A DNA stretch of 64,000 nt from Muscardinus avellanarius (GCA_963383645.1 OY726565.1:34018529-34082528), one strand, 5' to 3'; positions 37,541 to 49,490 are shown, counted from the stretch's first letter. Translations and numbers: made by a program. The notes: a model not told the origin generated them from the letters alone.

Positions 37541-38939
37541 CCCCGAGTAACTGAGGAGATGAAAGTGGCACTGACCAAAATGAGGACTCTAAGATGAGCA
37601 GAATTGGGAGGTAGGATGTGACGAGCAGCTCCATCTTAAACGGGCTGTGCTTGCTGTGGGCTGTGTGCACAGGCTGACCCAGCAAACAGGAAAAAGCTAC
37701 ACCAGAGATCGATGATCTGGGACTCAATCACGCCTATGTGGAATTGATGCACAAGGCCACTTAGTGTGTGAAGGATACAAACAAGGAAATAATAACTAAG
37801 AAATGATTGTGTCAAACAATTTCCACTGGGAAAATGGTTTCCTTAAAAATAATTTCTCACTTTTAATTCTGAATTTCATAAATATCTGAAATATACAATT
37901 AGTGAAGTTGCTGGGCCTCCTATCTTTTTTGCTTTCTTTTTATTTCTCTTTCCTTTGTTTCTTTTTCTTTCTTAATAGGAGAGAACATTCAATTTTAAAC
38001 ATTTTTAGGTAGAAGAGTAATCCTTTCTTTCTCAAAAGGCTTTGATCCTTAACTGTTTGCCTCTGTTAAACTTTGCAAAAAGGATTAAAGACATCTTAAA
38101 TTGTTTTTGTTGCCACAAAAGAAACACATTCATTTAAGAAACAGTCAATATAGGTAAGTGAAAATGTAAAATTAATCTTCAATTCTACCAACCCATTTGC
38201 AGTGTACTTTTGGGGTGTGTCAGGGGGGGTGTTTGGACTTCATCTCATGTTCTCACGATCATTATTTTTCTTGTGCCAATACCATATATCTCACTATTGC
38301 ATCTTACTTTTCAAAACTAAATATTTTGCCTAGGCAATACATTCCATGGCTCAGTAGTCATCATGATACAAAAAGGTATTCAGTAAATTCTTGTACACTC
38401 TCCACCCATCTTGAATCTAACTGGCTACAAATACACACCTAGGCAACTAAGCTTTTTCATCGATCTTGAGAATCTGTCCACAACTTGCACAAATACAAGC
38501 GATACAAAGTCTTACTCTCCCCTTTTTGTAAATAAAAGGTAGAGCTTATTTTACACATTTTTTATGTTAGCTTATTTTTCACTTAATGTATTTCTCATTG
38601 TGGTTAGTTAATGTGTCAGCTCAGCTCACTGTCCTGCCCAGTTACTTACTCCAGCACCAATTTAAAGTAGAAAGCTATGTGAATATGGAGAAAACAACTA
38701 GAGTGATGTCTACAAGCCAAAGAATGCTGAGGGTTTCCAGGAGCCACTGGGAGCTGAGAGAGAAGCATATCACAGCTCCTCCTTAGGGCCTTATGGGCAC
38801 GTGGCCCTGCCAACACCTTGCCTTAAAACTTCAGTTTCTAGAGTCATGAGAAAATAGATTCACTGCTTTAAAGCCATCCAGTAAACAGTAATTTGTTAAG
38901 GCAGCCCTAGGAAACCAGTTCAATGATCTCTCCAGACCA

Positions 38940-39934
38940 TTATAGTGAAAGTATTGTTACTTTTTAAAAATAGCTGCATGGTACTCCATTTGCGTGGATA
39001 TGCAAGAGTTAATTTACCAGTCCTACTGATGGGCATTTTGATTGCTTCCAGTTTTCACTATTACACATGATGCTTCATTTCACGGCTTTGTACATGAGTT
39101 TCACATATGTGCAAGCAAACTTGTAGACAAATTCCCAGAAGTGGAATTGATGGGCAGGGTTGTAGCATTTATTTTTTAACAGATGCTACAATAATATCCC
39201 CCATAGTTTTGAACAGTTTATATGCTCTCCAGCCTTTCATCTCAATATTAGTAAGGAAATTTGCATTTTCCTTAGTAGGTGTGAGACTGGATTTAAAAGC
39301 TGTATATTTCTGAACTGCCTATTCATATCCTTTCCCCATTTTTTTCTATTGGGTTACTGATTTTTATTTCTATTAGAAATTATATATTACATATAGGATG
39401 ATTAATTCTTTATCAGTGATAAAACTTGAAAATTATCCTCTCCCCCGATCTGTCTGCCATCTTTTTTATTTTGCTTGTTATATTTTTTCTTTTCATCATG
39501 CACATGTTTTAATTTTTACATAAAATTTATTAGTCATTTATTTTTAATCATGTTAGAGTTATAAAGGAATTCCTTATTTTCATCTAACACTTTTTAAAGT
39601 TTCATTTTCTATAGGTTTTATATTTACATATACTCATATAGACTGTAAGATATGGCCTTAATAATTTCTTTTATAAATGTCTATCCAATTGTCCTGACAT
39701 TACTTGTTAAAAAGCCCACTTTTGGAATTGGATTTGAAATTCCACTTTTATCATGCACTGAATTATGATATGCATTTGAATCTATTTCTGAGATTTCTAT
39801 TCACTCTATTGGTTGCCTGTCTATTCTTGTACCAAGGTTCACTCTGTTTTAACCCGAAACATAAAATATATTTTAATATCTAGTGGTACTAGATTCTCAT
39901 CTTACTACTCATCAAGTTTTTCAGAGTTTTTATA

Positions 39935-39995
<61 letters not shown>

Positions 39996-40050
39996 CTTTA
40001 AAAACTTTAGAAAAACTTTGTTTCATTTTTTAAATCTTTTTATATTTTTA
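38940..40050 (-). mobile_element. Ancient L1 remnant
   Basis: Antisense L1: gctgcatggtactccatttg, 'gtggaattgatgggcagggt', 'gggttactgatttttatttc' and long 3'-to-middle ORF2 sequence follow in the expected order. No open frame survives. Similar AT-rich antisense L1 seems to resume between the SINEs to about 43200. Confidence 0.6.
39935..39993. repeat. (CT)n microsatellite
   Basis: CT repeat with one early interruption, about 58 bp. Confidence 0.92.
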
Positions 40051-40051
40051 G

Positions 40052-40256
40052 CCTAGTATGGTGGCACACCCTTGTAATCCCAGTATTTGGGAGGCTGAGA
40101 CAGGAGGATGGCAGGTTTGAAGATAGCCTCAGCTATTTAGTGAGGCCCTCTGCAACTTAGGAAGAACTTTTTTCAAAATAAAGAATAAAATATAGGACTG
40201 GGGGTGTAGCCCGGATGTATAATGCCTCTGGGTTCAATCCACAGTAACAAAAAAAA
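40052..40256 (+). mobile_element. B1-ID dimer SINE, older type
   Basis: Sense; gcctagtatggtggcacacc to tcaatccacagtaac plus A tail. Confidence 0.87.
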
Positions 40257-40380
40257 CTTTTTTGATATTTTTATTAAAATTATGTTAAGTAGATGTTTTT
40301 ATAATGTTTGGCTACCTAAGAATATATTTTTTCTGTTCAATTTATATACTACAATAATGTTTTAATGTTCTGTTGTAATT

Positions 40381-40407
40381 TATTATTATTATTATTATTA
40401 TTATTAT
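40381..40407. repeat. (TTA)n microsatellite
   Basis: Nine TTA units adjoining the tail end of the antisense SINE at 40408. Confidence 0.9.
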
Positions 40408-40608
40408 CACAGGTCTGGGGATGGAACCCAGGGGCATTCGACCTCCAAGGTACATCTCCTGCCCTATATTTTATTCTTTATTTTGAAACAGGTTTTCACT
40501 AAGTTGTGGAGGGCCTCACTAAATAGCTGAGGCTGTCCATGAACCGCTATCCTCCAGTCTCAGCCTCCCAAATGCTGGGTTTACAAGCATGCACCACCAT
40601 GCCCGGCT
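40408..40608 (-). mobile_element. B1-ID dimer SINE, older type
   Basis: Antisense; caggtctggggatggaaccc to caccaccatgcccggct. Confidence 0.88.
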
Positions 40609-40641
40609 TGTAGTTATTATTTTTGTAGACAACTTACACAT

Positions 40642-40850
40642 TTTTTTATGGTACTGGGGATGGAACCCAAGGGCATTCTACCTCTGAGCTACACTCCCAG
40701 CCCTATTTTTTATTCTTTATTTTTGTAATGGGGTTTCACTGAGTTGCAAAGGGCCTCACTAAATAGGGGCTGAGGCTGTTTTTGAACCGTGATCCTCCTG
40801 TTTTAGCCTCCCAAATGTTGGAATTACAAGTGTGCACCACCACACCTGGC

Positions 40851-40852
<2 letters not shown>
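40642..40852 (-). mobile_element. B1-ID dimer SINE, older type
   Basis: Antisense; tggtactggggatggaaccc to caccaccacacctggct, only 33 bp from the previous copy. Confidence 0.88.
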
Positions 40853-40853
<1 letters not shown>

Positions 40854-40892
<39 letters not shown>

Positions 40893-41060
40893 TATATATA
40901 AATACTAATACTAATATATATAATATAAATACTAATACCGTGGCTAATCATTATATATAGTATATATACTATTCTATATAAATCATGTAATCATTTAAAA
41001 TATAAAATAAAATCATATAAATTATTTTATAATCATTTATAAGATCATTATATATAATCA
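40854..41060. repeat. (TA)n and TA-rich low-complexity tract
   Basis: A pure TA run of about 32 bp followed by 170 bp of 'tactaatatataat'-like and 'ataaatcatgtaatcat'-like degenerate repeats. Confidence 0.85.
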
Positions 41061-41065
41061 TTTTG

Positions 41066-41247
41066 ATAATTTTTTTTTTACTAGGGGTTGAACCTGGGAG
41101 CATTCTACCTCCAAGCCACACCCTGAGCTTGTTTTACTTTTTATTTTAAAACAGGGTCTCGCTAAGTTGCTGAGCCTGTTCTCAAAGCTGCACTTCTCTT
41201 GTCTAAGTACTGGGGTTGCAGGTGTATGCACCACCACACTCAGCTTG
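41066..41247 (-). mobile_element. B1-ID dimer SINE, diverged
   Basis: Antisense; ctaggggttgaacctgggag to caccaccacactcagc. The left unit is shortened. Confidence 0.8.
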
Positions 41248-41259
41248 TTAATGACAGTT

Positions 41260-41910
41260 TTAACTCCTCATATTCCTGTAACATCTCTCTTACTGCTTTC
41301 TCTTGGCTAATGCACCGACACGTTCCTTCAGCACAATATAATGATACTGATGTTAGGTTAGGTAGATAGGCACACATAGGGGACGAAGCGGGGACTAGAA
41401 CTCACTCTACTCTGAGTCAGGAAAGATCACTCCACCTCAGGTGATGGAGAACTCCACTCATAAACTGGCTCCTTCATGGCCAGATACAACCTTCGTAAAC
41501 CTAAAAAGGTATAATCAGCTTAAGGGGGTTTCAAACTTTGGGACACGCACAGAGCATTGAGGTTAACCTCAGTTATCCTTTGGGTAACCTCAGGGTCACT
41601 GGAAAATCATTCACATTTACCTTTTGCTTAGGTACTGATGGAAAATTTCCCAGCATTGTGGAATGAGCACAGACGTACCAAGCCATGACAGGAAACAGTA
41701 GCGACTGCACCAAATACAGAATGCATGAGAAGGCAGGTTTCTGCCATGTGGAAGACCACAGGCCCTTCCTCTCTTGGGACGGTCCACTCTACACTCTCTG
41801 GGATATACTTTCGTATCACTAAATGGATTCTTCATGCTTGTACTATTTGTGTCTCTCTCCCATAATCGTTTTGTTTGGAAGACAAGACGGAAGAACTGCT
41901 TCCCAGTATA
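41260..41910. other. Unclassified island of higher complexity
   Basis: About 650 bp, less AT-rich than its L1 surroundings, without SINE or L1 features. The minus strand has a 72-residue open frame (41617-41835) that I do not recognise. It could be a diverged LTR or older unique DNA exposed between L1 pieces. It repeats 'ggtaacctcag'-type words at 41562-41592. Confidence 0.4.
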
Positions 41911-42256
41911 ACAGTTTTAGTGGTTACAGTTATATGTAATTTTAGTAGGAATGCATCTATTGGCATCCCTTTAAGCATGATTCTAGCTTTTGGGCCAAGA
42001 TAAATTTATCATACTAAGAAAATATATATGTTTCCTCTTTTTATTTGAATATTTTAATCAAGAATGGTTCCTCAATTTTTTTTTTTTTTTGGTGGCTATA
42101 GTTATAATTATATTCTTGTCTCTTTGGGTCTAACAATGTGGTAAGTTATATTAATAAAATATATTTCGATTTCTCCTTGTAGGTGCTGTAATTTTTGCTT
42201 TATTCAATATCCTCAGGTACTATTTTGGTTTTTACACTAATTAATTAATTAATTAA
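41911..42256 (-). mobile_element. Probable ancient L1 segment
   Basis: AT-rich sequence with gaatattttaatcaagaatgg and 'cctttaagcatgattctag' in antisense L1 style; low certainty. Confidence 0.4.
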
Positions 42257-42465
42257 TTTTTTGCAGTACTGGGGATGGAACCCAGGGGCATTCTACCTTC
42301 AAGCTACATCCCACCCCTATTTTTTTATTCTTTATTTTGAAATGGTCTCACTGAGTTGCAAAGGGCCTCACTAAGTAGTAGCTGAGGCTGGCTGCTAACC
42401 TCGATCCCTCTGTCTCAGCCTCCCAAATGCTGGGATTATAAGCATGTACCACCACGCCAGGCCTC
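42257..42465 (-). mobile_element. B1-ID dimer SINE, older type
   Basis: Antisense; tttgcagtactggggatgga to caccaccacgccaggcc. (TTAA)n at 42238-42258 is the altered tail. Confidence 0.87.
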
Positions 42466-42866
42466 AGGTACTATTCGATGCATAAAAGATTTACAATTTA
42501 TCCTCACTTTGAATTGTGTCCTTAGATTTAACAAAGTCTTTATTTTAATGTATTATTTACTGCCTTTTGGTCTGAATTCCACCTTTTTTGGTATTAAGAG
42601 CTTGATCCTTTTTTTATTTTAAAGGATATTTGCCTACTATTTATTTTTAACCTTTCTGGATCATTATATTTTAGATATGTCTCTTGAATAAACCATAGAG
42701 TTGGATATTATTTTGTGATCCAGCCTGAAAAATCTTTCTTTAAATGTATAAATTAAGTAACTTGACATTTACTGATATTCAGATAAGTTTGGTCTTGGTT
42801 CCATATTGTTATATTATGAATTCTGTTTCAGCAGTTTTTTTAAGTGTCCCGTATTATGTGGCTTGT

Positions 42867-42918
<52 letters not shown>

Positions 42919-43230
42919 CTTTGTTGAGATTGAGAAAGGTCTGTGCATTTCTTTTCTAGTGCCTAGTGTCCTGTGCCCTCTATTATTGAAGATGGTATCT
43001 ATTAGTTACCCTTATATAGCCTCATTAAAAATTAGCAGATTTCTTTTCCCTGACTTTTTCTCCAATAGCTTTTAGTTGGCAAGATTATCTTTTTTATTCT
43101 TTATAGTGTTGAATATTATTATATTTCTACTACTTGGTTCTTTCAACTCTAAACTATTACAGATGAGGCAGTTAATTTTTCTCCCTTCTTTATCCAACTT
43201 TTATTAGTTTTATAATTTCCATCATGTCAA
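42466..43230 (-). mobile_element. Probable ancient L1 segment
   Basis: 'tggtctgaattccacctttt', 'atgtctcttgaataaaccatagagttgg' and similar match antisense old L1 style around a GT repeat. No open frame. Confidence 0.4.
42871..42915. repeat. (GT)n microsatellite
   Basis: About 22 GT units. Confidence 0.92.
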
Positions 43231-44139
43231 GACATAAAACATGTGCACTCTGATACCCTATCCTGCATGTATTTTAGTCTTTTCTCTAGTTAAATATGTT
43301 CAGTGCTCAGAGACGAAGCCATCTCTCAGTCACCTGAAGTTCATCTCATCATGGTGGGCTTCTTGTTACCATCTAGCTCTGGCCCTGGATTCCACACCCA
43401 GGGTCTGACTTACAGTATTATTCTTGACTTACTTTGTATTCCTTAGAAATGGAAAAGTGAACCTGAGACAAGAGCTTGTGTGTAAGTCCTTAGCTGATTT
43501 GGAAAGTGATTCCAGAAAGTGGGAATGTGGGACTACAGAGAATGAAACCGGGAAAGGAAGGGACTCTAATACCTGTACGCCTTAGCGAGTTGATGATGGT
43601 TGTGAGAAATGATTCTTCCTTTCACAGGGACTTTGTGAGGACTGTACTGACTGCATCTTGGGACTTTTCTCCCCAAGTGATAAAGAGAAGTATTTTTTCA
43701 CCGATTGGTCCTTGTTGGTTGAACGCATTAACATTCTCCTATTTCCTGTTTGAGAATCATGAGTGCTGAGCATGACTCCTCCTTAAGGTGAGCTCTTATT
43801 TGCAAAAAAAAAAAAAAAAAAAGGTTTGCCAGAGATAGCTGGAATCAGAGGTGAGACCAGTACCAGAATGTGAAATAGTACACATGATTCATCTGATACA
43901 CTGTCATTATCTGAAGCTGTGATTTTAATTGTCTCTGATGGGAGATTAGAATTATTTTACTTTGCTTCATTTTAAATTTTATTTTGCTGTCATTTTGTAT
44001 TGTTAGTTTCTGATTTTGTTTTTACAAACAAAGAATGTCGTTAGAACTGTCACTTTTTGAATTTATTGAGATTCTCTAGCATATGATCAAGTTTTGCCAA
44101 TTTTTTCATGCATACATAAAATAATGTGCAGACTTTCTG
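43231..44139. other. Intergenic DNA, nothing recognised
   Basis: Two short open frames overlap on opposite strands (43506-43773) but neither resembles a known protein. An A19 run lies at 43804-43822 without an obvious retrocopy attached. Confidence 0.4.
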
Positions 44140-44351
44140 CATTGAGACTTGAACCCGGGGTTATAGGATGTAGCTCTACCCCCGAGCTACACCCTCAGCT
44201 CTATTTTATTTCTTCTTTTGAGACAGGTCTCCCTCAGTTGCTGAGGATCTTGCTAAATTGTTGAGGCTGTCCTCAAACTGCTTTCCTCCTGTCTCAGCCT
44301 CCCAAATCCTGGGATTACAGGCATGTGCCTGTAATTACCATGCCTGGCTAA
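44140..44351 (-). mobile_element. B1-ID dimer SINE, diverged
   Basis: Antisense; gagacttgaacccggggtta to taccatgcctggct. An internal 10-bp duplication (gtgcctgtaatt) near its left-unit start is unusual. Confidence 0.8.
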
Positions 44352-45177
44352 GAGTGCACAAGTTTTAATGTTATTTCTTCAGATTCTCACTTGTTCAAGT
44401 CCTCCACTTCTTATTCCGCTCTTTGTCCTTTTGCTCAGTCGAGGACTGAGAGCATCTCAGTCTCTTGTGATTTTGTCAGTTCCTTCTTACATATTGCTTT
44501 AATGTATTTTCATTAACAATAATGGCCCCCATTTTGGAGGTATAAAGGGTGTTAATTATTCACAGCTGTATCCTTTTCAGTTTATAAACTAATTGAGAAA
44601 GATACTTGGAAGATTCAGCTTGGACTTCCAACCAAAGCGGACTTTCTACTACTCACTTTAACTATGTAGTCACAAATGGAATAGTTAAAATGGGAAATGG
44701 TGGTAGCTTCAGAATTTCTAAGTAGCAGGGCTGGGAGGATGGTTTGGTTGGAATGAGTATGCTAGGAGCATATCTGGAAGCCATGTCTGAACAGCAATTG
44801 CACTGTTTATTACTCACTGTAGGGGCTTGGGTGGGAAGGAGTTGTATTTCTCCAAAGGCAGACATTAATCTTAGCATCCTGTGCCACCCAGGGAGGTTTC
44901 CACATGGGGCTTATGTTGTTTTTAGATAGATGGTTCTAGGAGAGTGTGCCAGATAGGATGCCAGGAATGTACAGTGATTTTTTTTTTTTTTCACTGATCA
45001 AATGAGTCATCCTAGTAGAAGTATCTAATGGGAGCTAAAGGGAAGCAATTCTGGAGGCTGGGACTTAACACTTAAGAGAGAGGTGGGGGAGTTGGGCACC
45101 CCTTTCCTTTAGCATTACTGAGTAATTTTTAGCAACATTAATAAACCTCCCTTTTGATCTAAAAATTTCTTGGAAAG
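44352..45177. other. Intergenic DNA, nothing recognised
   Basis: Unique-looking DNA with only short shadow frames. Confidence 0.4.
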
Positions 45178-45187
45178 CCAGTGTAAG

Positions 45188-45376
45188 TATTTTTTTTTTT
45201 TTTTTTTTTTGGTGGTACTGGGGTTCCTGGAAGCCCTTCTACCTCTGGGCTACACTCCCAGACCTATTTTCTGTATTTTTGAAACAGGGTCTCTTAAGCC
45301 AGCACGGCTGGCCTCGATCCTCCTGCCTCTGCCTCCCAAGCGCAGGGATTACAAGCGTGCGCCACCACGCCCGGCC
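45188..45376 (-). mobile_element. B1-ID dimer SINE, young subfamily
   Basis: Antisense with an unbroken T20 tail. Perfect 18-bp TSD gccagtgtaagtattttt at 45177-45194 and 45374-45391; CpGs largely retained (cgtgcgccaccacgcccgg). Among the freshest insertions here. Confidence 0.93.
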
Positions 45377-45689
45377 AGTGTAAGTATTTTTACCTTTTAC
45401 ATTTATAGTTGTCACTACTGGGTTTTGTTTAATAGTGGCCATCTCATGTTACAGTTTTTTAATGTTTTTCTCTTTATTAAGGTCTCTTTTTTGTTTTGAT
45501 TGAAAACTATTGATACTAATGTGTTCATATTACCATAGCATTAAACATTTATTTTTTAATTTTTTTCTACAGGGTTAAAGATGAACCAAAATTCTGTTGA
45601 CCATTTCAGTGTGGAAGTATAACTATTTAATATTTTAAGCATTCTTCTCTAAGTTTAACATTTTGTAGTAGTTATTTTCACAGCAGTTT

Positions 45690-46123
45690 AAAAAATATAC
45701 TTTTATTGGTACATTGTAGTATCACATTATAATGTAGCTCAGAGTGAGAGGAACGTACAAGCACACAGCATTGGTGAGCTTCCCCCAGCCTGGCTCCCTC
45801 CCAGTTTCCTCCCCTTCCCCATACATGATATGGAAATTGCTATTGGTAATCTCACATATGTACATACATTTCAAATATGTATGTAACACCATTTCCTTCA
45901 TTAATTATATTCATCACCACGACCCTACCCTAGACTCCCCCATGGCTCCTTTATCTAAAGTCCCTCTGGTATTCTAGTTACTCTCTAGCTTCCACTAAGA
46001 GAGAAAACATATGACCTTTAACTTTCTGTAACTGGCTAATCTCACTTAACATAATGTTCTCCAGGTTCATACATTTTCCTGTAAATTATATAATTTTGTT
46101 CTTTTTAATGCTGAGTGCAATTC

Positions 46124-46166
<43 letters not shown>

Positions 46167-46900
46167 ATAATTTTGTAATCCATTCATCTGTTGATGGTCA
46201 CCTAGGTTGGTTCCATAATTTGGGTATTTATTGTAAACTGTGCGTCTCTAAACATGGATACTCATGTATCACCATAATTTTCTGATTTCAATTTCTTTGA
46301 AAAGATACCCAGAAGCGGTATAGTTGGGGCATATGGTGGTTCCCTTCTCGGTTTTTTGAGAAATCTCCACACTGATCTCCATAACAGCTATGCTAATTTT
46401 CAATTCCACTGACAGTGTATAAGAATTCCTATTTCCCCTCATCCTTGCCAGCATTTATTGCTGTTTGACTTCTTAATTGTTGCCATTCTAATTGGCATTA
46501 GATGAACTCTGGGTATAGTTTTGATTTGTATCTTCCTGATTGCTAATGATATTGAATATTTTTATATATTTCTTGGCCATTTGTATTTCTTCTGTTGTGA
46601 AGTTTTTATTTATTTCAGTTGCTCATTTCTCGATGGGGTGTTTTTTTTTAGTGTTTAGTCTTTTACATTTTTGTAATATTCTGTAATACATTTTGTAATA
46701 TTCTCTGATATTAGTCTATCAGAGGGGTAGTCGACAAAGATCTTCCATTCTGTAGGCTTTCTTTAGACTTTTGATGGGTTCCTTTGCTATACAGAAGCTT
46801 TTTAGTTTAATGTCATCCCATCTATTAATTCTCATTTTAATGTCTTTAGCTTTGGAAGGATTATTGAAGAAGTTTCTATTGGATATTTTCTTAGTAAATT
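45690..46900 (-). mobile_element. L1 LINE, 5'-truncated, middle-aged
   Basis: Antisense 3' UTR (tttattggtacattgtagta, C-rich tract at 45780-45830), then the ORF2 C-terminus to about 46900 ('ggattattgaagaagtttc'). An (AT)n run at 46126-46163 interrupts it. Related to the fragment at 9240. Confidence 0.75.
46126..46163. repeat. (TA)n microsatellite
   Basis: About 19 TA units inside the L1. Confidence 0.9.
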
Positions 46901-47720
46901 ATATTGACACTTTACTTTTGCCTCAAAATGAAGTATACTAGCATTTGCAAATGTATTTCTGAAGTGAATTTGGGAAACACTAAATTAACCAAAATTAAGA
47001 ATACTTTTTATTGTAAACTCAGAGTCTGTATTAGGCAATTACAAATTGTGGATCTTAGGGACATGCATCACTTTCCAAATTTGGTACCATTCCAATTCTC
47101 TTGCTACTTAGTAACCTAACAGAGAACTATTATTATAATTCAAATTTCTTCTCCCTAGTAAATTCTCTACTTTCCTGGGCTTTCTTTATTAATGAAATGA
47201 AAATGTCAATAGCATATGTTTACTATACTTCTATTATTTTTCTTGGTGCTCTGTGTATCAGACAGAGTTTAGTACATGAAACAGAGTCTAGACTATATAT
47301 TTTAAGCAGAAAGAATTTAACAGAGAGAGCAAGGTGCTTATGAAATTAGAACTGGAGGAGCAGGCTGTAGACTGGCCTTCTAGGAATGATTCCAGGGCAT
47401 TAGCTGCCTGACCCACTGGGGGAAGCACTTCCTCTTCACAACCCAGAGGCTCCGTGACTTCAAGGAAACATCACCTCAGCTGCAACGCAGATTTGGAAAG
47501 CCACTGTCACCACAGTAGCAGGGCACTGGATCCCACTGGATCCCACTGGATCCCACAGTTGAACTCCTGCTGCCCCTGCAGCAGCTAGAAACTACATTCA
47601 GGAATCTGCACAGTCTTGATTGCTAGCAGAGAAATGTTCCAAGTGGGAGGAAGATGGACTCTGGAGCCCTAAGCCTAAACAAGCCTGGGAAATGGCCGCT
47701 TCAGCTTTCTGATTTTTTAT
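46901..47720. other. Intergenic DNA with a small 10-bp tandem repeat
   Basis: No gene recognised. At 47524-47556 the unit cactggatcc is repeated 3.3 times. Confidence 0.45.
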
Positions 47721-47789
47721 TTTTGGTGCTAGGGATTGAATTTAGGGACATTCTACCTCCAAGCTATACCCCAGTCAAATTTTATTTTT

Positions 47790-47967
47790 TAGCCGGACGT
47801 GGTGGCGCACGCTTCTAATCCCCACGCTTGGGAGGCAGAGACAGGAGGAGCGTGCAGGTTCGAAGCCAGCCTCGCCGGCTTAGGAGACCCTGTTTCCAAA
47901 TAAAAATATAAAATAGGTCTGGGAGTGTAGCCCAGAGGTTGAAGGGCTTCCAGGAACCCCAGTACCA

Positions 47968-47970
<3 letters not shown>
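47790..47970 (+). mobile_element. B1-ID dimer SINE, young subfamily, nested
   Basis: Sense; agccggacgtggtggcgcac, 'gtaatccccacgcttggg' (one base differs), 'ccggcttaggagaccctg', end ccaggaaccccagtaccacc. Highly CpG-rich, so recent. Confidence 0.92.

Positions 47971-48021
<51 letters not shown>
47971..48021. repeat. (TA)n microsatellite
   Basis: About 25 TA units immediately after the nested young SINE, apparently replacing its A tail. Confidence 0.92.
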
Positions 48022-48026
<5 letters not shown>

Positions 48027-48138
48027 ATTTTATTTTATTTTATTTTGAAACAGGGTATCATTATGTTGCTGAGGCTGGCCTGCAATTTTCAGCCGCCCAC
48101 GAATTTGATTACAGATGCTGTACCACCACGCCCAGCAC

Positions 48139-49093
48139 TTTCTGATCTTTGATGCTTAGAGAAAGTATGATATCCTGACTGGCAGACACTTCGTCCACTT
48201 GGATAAACTCATCTAGCAGAGGCCAAACACCACTTCCCAGGTCTTCAGGGTTCTCACCAGAATCCATGCAGGATGTCTAGTCCTCTTCTCAGGAATCACC
48301 ACTGTTTCCCTTCCAGGAACTTTCCACAAGGATATCACTAGTTCACCTCGAGCAAGTGGGCTGAAGTTTTCTTAGCTACAGGGCAGGTGCTTTCAGGGCA
48401 GTAGCCTATGTTTGGAGTGAGGTCGCTGCTGCCCCTTTAAATGACTGTTAATACTCCTTCAAAATTGTTTTGTTTGTTCCAAACAACACCTTGCAGAGAC
48501 ACTTCTAAGGAACCAGCCCAAATCACCAGGCCACGCTGACTCACTTTTTTTATGTGAGGGTAAACTTTTCTCATTACAACACTAAATTCTTCACCCAGAG
48601 GCATTTACATCTTCTAACTTTCTGAATATAATCACGGCTGTCTTGGAACTGACATGCTCAGGAATGTGCCCGTCTCTACACTGCTCTAAGAATGACCTCC
48701 AGTGTGCTTCTAACTTGCTGCAAGTGGTAAACCTCTTGCATCTCCCAGTGTGCTATGGGGTTTTCCTTCACCAAGGAGTGAACTCATTGCATTTGGATAC
48801 AGTTTCTCTGCTTGGACCATGTAAAGGTAAGACTCCAGAAGTAGTCTTCAGGATTTAGTTTTCTCTTTATCAGAAAACCTAGAAAGGTAGTCTTCTTAGC
48901 CACGAATTTTCTGGCTCAAGGCTGTTTTAGGCGAGCCCCATTGACTCCTGGTAACTTTTTGCCTTGTCCTATCTCACAGTACTTTGAAACTTTCCTAGGA
49001 TTCCTGCTATTCTGGTCACCAAAAAGCCACTCAAATCCAGTAGAAGTAAAATATATGAGAATAATTATTGTATTATTCACAAAAAATATCCTG
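48139..49093. other. Intergenic DNA, nothing recognised
   Basis: Less AT-rich unique sequence; short frames only. The words 'caggaactttccacaa' (48315) and 'ccaggaactttccacaatg' (52132) recur, hinting at a shared unnamed old repeat. Confidence 0.4.
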
Positions 49094-49407
49094 AGCTGGG
49101 TATGGTGGTGCATGCCTGTAATCTCAGTACTTTGGAAATTGAGAAAGGAGGATCGCAGGTTCGCGATCAGCCTCAGGAACTTAAACTCTCAGCAATCTAG
49201 GGAGATCTTGTTTAAAAAAAAAAAAAAAAAAGATTGCTGGGCATGGTGGCGCACGCTTGTAATCCCATGCTTGGGAGGTAGAGACAGGAGGATCACGCAG
49301 ATTTGAAGCCAGCCGCGCTGGTTCAAGAGACCCTGTTTCAAAAATATAAAAATAGGTCTGGGAGTGTAGCCCAGAGGTAGAAAGGTTTCCAGGAATCCCA
49401 GTACCAC

Positions 49408-49441
<34 letters not shown>

Positions 49442-49490
49442 TTGAGGATGTAGTTTGGAGGTAGAATGCCCTTAGTACCCACTCTCACCA
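49094..49490 (+). mobile_element. Older B1-ID SINE split by a younger SINE
   Basis: The left unit is at 49094-49214 (agctgggtatggtggtgcat) and the right unit at 49440-49490 (attgaggatgtagtttggag). The A-rich linker received a complete young copy. The word aaaaaaagattg is repeated at its borders. Confidence 0.85.
49232..49438 (+). mobile_element. B1-ID dimer SINE, young subfamily, nested
   Basis: Sense; ttgctgggcatggtggcgca to ggaatcccagtaccacc with an A28-30 tail. Near-perfect match to other young copies. Confidence 0.93.

Larger units (their letters stand above)
34224..38939. other. Intergenic DNA, mostly unclassified
   Basis: 4.7 kb without a SINE dimer or clear L1. It holds a MER5-like remnant, a GT repeat, a GA repeat and otherwise AT-rich unique sequence. 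No convincing coding exon. It is the longest stretch free of young repeats in the window. Confidence 0.4.
47721..48138 (-). mobile_element. Diverged B1-ID SINE split by a younger SINE
   Basis: The right unit lies at 47721-47778 (ggtgctagggattgaattta) and the left unit at 48031-48138 ('gaaacagggtatcattatg' to gtaccaccacgcccagc). Between them sits a whole young SINE plus its TA-rich tail. The word aattttatttt at about 47777 and 48020 is the likely TSD of the invader. Confidence 0.75.

Noticed and set aside
43804..43822. Poly(A) run as the tail of a retrocopy
   Set aside because: No recognisable gene, AATAAA or TSD next to it.
45170..45499. 109-codon and similar frames in SINEs (also 49189-49533, 51304-51664, 62540-62872)
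   Set aside because: They read through SINE dimers. The recurring GFLEALLPLGYTPRPIF peptide is just the antisense young SINE.
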